From NCBI RefSeq assembly GCF_031877795.1, contig NC_133933.1, forward strand, positions 6,260,632-6,324,631: DNA of 64,000 nucleotides. Reading direction: 5' to 3'. A program made the translations under genes and the position numbers. The notes below the pieces were generated by a model. It saw only the letters and a list, made by a program, of their open reading frames with translations. It was not told the DNA's origin and did no database searches. Each line of letters opens with the position of its first letter. The first letter of the stretch is position 1. This document shows positions 61,481-64,000 of the stretch, one piece after another. Source of the DNA: Strix aluco (Eukaryota; Chordata; Aves; Strigiformes; Strigidae).

Positions 61481-64000
61481 GTACCCTGGCACAAAGTTAG
61501 ATGGCCAGCTATCTCCTCTGACTGGATTCAGCAGTCTGTTAGGCTTCAGAGAATCTGACATAACATGGGTGTTAAACACTTCAGTAGTCTAATCTAACCT
61601 GATGGTCTATGGTACATGGATTTATTTAACAATCTGGTCTTCCTCAGTGTTGATGCTTTAAGGCCACTATGTTCTTATTTCTTTGTGCATCCATTGTTGA
61701 ACCCATTTATTATCTCTGATTATTTCTAGACTCCCTGGGGCAATAATTATCTGTATAAACCATGTGTTGCTGATATTTTTGTTTATTAAAAAAACCAAAT
61801 ACAAACTGCTTAGGAGCTTTATGACTACAAATAAAACATTTCAAGTAACTGTGACACTTCCTGAAGTAGAGAAAGAGTCGGTGGGAGTAGAGGACACGAC
61901 TTGCATCATTTGTGACTTGTCAGGTTTAGAAGTAACTCATTGTATTGCAGTGTTTGTGCTTTCACTTCATCTCTTCACTTCTCAGGTTTGTACTTGGCCA
62001 CTTAAACTTGGCACATTTTTATGTCACTAAACCCAGGGGCTGTATGTGTGGCAAGCAGGGCAGAGGTGTGTGGACTCTGCTGGAGATCCAGGTTTCTAGC
62101 AGTGTTCAGTAATTAAGGGGAATAGTAACAGGCTGTGAAATGTCAGGCTTTTCACTGTATCATCTTTTATTTTACCTTTTCTGTCCTTTGACACCACTTT
62201 ATTTTATCCTTTGTGGTTTGAGGGGGTGGTAACTTAAAATCCTTGTTCCTGTTAGTAGAACTTCTTTCCTGTATTCCAGGATTGTAATGGGGACTTTCAG
62301 TGTGATCATTGATCCTTCATGCCATGGTTAGCCTGGACCTTTTTTGTGTGTGCTCTTTCTAGAGGAAACTAGCACCGTACAGGCAAAACACCTGGAAAGT
62401 TGGATTTCTGAAAAGGCTTGAACTCCCTGCAGTTGTGAAGTGTGAGGCGGTGTGGGCTGCCATGAATGCTTTCTGACAGCAGGTGGCAATAGTATCACTG
62501 TTATTGTGAAACCACTTTTTGCCTGTATACCTTAATTTTCCTGGACACAAAATCAGTAATGATTTAAGCAGAGGAAACGAAATGCATGTATTCTAGGACT
62601 GCTTGTTGGATAGGCCGTCGATATGGCCCGTACTTATTAAATGTCTGCTCCATTTCATTATGTGTGTTTAGTGTGTGTTTGAAATAGAACAGGAGACGGA
62701 TGTGGTTTGGAAGAACTGTAAGCATCTGTTTTGCTTCATAGAGGAAAATATTTAGGAAGGACCTTGCTATCAGCCTGTCTCGTCCTACATTTGACAGTGC
62801 AGCTGTCATCTTGAGTGCACTGATGGAGCAATGTGCTGTAAGAAACTACTCAAGGTTGTCTTGAACAATTATGCTTTGTTTTGTAACACTAGATTCACTT
62901 TTAAGCAGGACTTGTGGGGCGTTATCCAAAGAACTAAGCCAATAGTGGCAACAGTGTGTTCTCAGTCAAGATATGTGTGAAACATGGTATTTTTTTCAAG
63001 CTTTTAAATTTAAAAAAATCCAAACCAGTCAAGCTTCTAGTAATTGTAGAGTGTTAGGACACAAAAGAGAAGACTTCAAAGAAGTCTTCTTTCTCTGCAA
63101 TACCTACAAAATCTTGGCCGCGGGTGGTCAGCTGGGAGGCTGATACTATCCATGTAGTGTTAATATTGTCCCCTTGTACTTTGCTGTCCAGATGTGTTTG
63201 CTCTTTCCTACCTTTGTGTTGTAACTATAAACACACTGGGATGGACTAGATTGTTCTGGGTTTGTACAGATACTAGCTCAACATGATCTCAGTCAGTGCA
63301 GGTAATATAATAAGCTTAGCATGGGAGTTAGTATTTCTGTGTGTAACGCAATCCCATAAAATAGATGCAGTTAAGTATTGAATACTTAAGGTCTACTTTG
63401 ATTGGAGCGAGTAAGCTTTAGGTTTATCGCATCTGACTTACTAGATGCAGAAAATGGGATACCTACTCACCAAAATGGTAATGAGATTTGATGTTCAAAA
63501 ATGCTGTTGTGTAGCAGTCTGGCTAACCCTGTCAGTCTCCCCTTCCTTCTCCTTTGGCAGGAGGCATTGCTTTTGTTTAATTCTCTTAGCTGCTGAGTCG
63601 GAGACTGATGCTGTGTCTTCCACTCTTTGTTATGATTTTACATTTGCCTAGTGTTTTGCCATTCGCTGTAGATTTTGGGGAAGCTTTTCAGAAATGTTAG
63701 TCACTTGAAATACAGTTTCAATTACTTGTTACATAAATAATTATGGACTGTGAAATGCAGTTTAGGTTTTGTTTTGACCTATGGCTGTTAGAAACTGACT
63801 TTTCTGACAGAAGGAAAACATTTCTGTTGCAAAACCAGAAGTTGCTTTCTTTAGGAATTCAGAATGTCTCTCACTTAAAAATTAGTATTAAGGGTATGGC
63901 TTGGCTTTAAAAATCTGGACTCCAAACGCCTTTGTGTGACCTGCTGTCTCAGTCATAAAAATTAGTAACGGCGGCTAAATATACATCAAAGCACAGTGGA

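Larger units (their letters stand above)
53078..64000 (+). other. MACROD2: MACROD2 intron 3 (continues past the window)
   Basis: The intron begins gtaggt and is not closed in the window. I looked for the next macro-domain exon (NASLLGGGGVDG-type residues) and did not find it, so at least 10.9 kb of intron follows exon 3. The stretch contains CR1 copies at 53575-53715 and 61303-61480, and C18, C13/T12 and A31 homopolymers. It also has a short GT run at about 57237-57252 and two small perfect hairpins (59574-59600 and 63068-63090). No nested gene is recognised. Confidence 0.85.

Noticed and set aside
1..64000. CRISPR arrays, operons, bacterial or phage-type systems
   Set aside because: There are no spaced direct repeats, no dense coding and no ribosome-binding sites. 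CR1 elements, spliced exons and a CpG island show a vertebrate nuclear genome.

Overview
This window is animal nuclear DNA, almost certainly from a bird. It is AT-rich, has very little coding capacity, and carries one sharp CpG island. It also carries several CR1 LINE 3' ends with the usual avian closing sequence (the cattctgtgatt type). No bacterial-style gene organisation is present, and nearly all open frames are chance frames or CR1 debris.

The one gene I can identify is the 5' part of MACROD2, which encodes a mono-ADP-ribosyl hydrolase with a macro domain. It lies on the plus strand as three phase-1-linked coding exons: exon 1 (28361-28406, start codon in the CpG island), exon 2 (32982-33098) and exon 3 (52970-53077). 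Together they encode the first 90 residues, namely the basic N-terminus, the ERLLKMTLEERRKEYLRDY helix and the first part of the macro domain up to IVNA. Intron 1 is about 4.6 kb and intron 2 about 19.9 kb. Intron 3 runs past the right edge, so the rest of the macro domain and the acidic C-terminal tail lie outside the window. The very large introns fit what is known of this gene in vertebrates.

Layout: 1-26.85 kb is an upstream stretch with no gene I can recognise. It contains degraded CR1 copies, a 97-bp tandem duplication with A-tails, homopolymer runs and a few exon-like signals on the minus strand. 26.86-27.18 kb is a well preserved minus-strand CR1. About 27.37-28.7 kb is the CpG island and presumed MACROD2 promoter, with RFX-type half-sites, a CCAAT box, an ETS-like site, GC boxes and a G-quadruplex-prone tract. 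From 28.36 kb to the end is MACROD2, with intronic CR1 copies at about 45.3-45.9, 53.6-53.7 and 61.3-61.5 kb and a possible LTR fragment near 44.6-44.9 kb.

I found no tRNA, rRNA, CRISPR or complete mobile element, and no convincing evidence for an undescribed system. The observations most worth checking are the RFX half-site cluster in the promoter, an in-frame alternative donor in exon 2, and exon-like minus-strand signals upstream.
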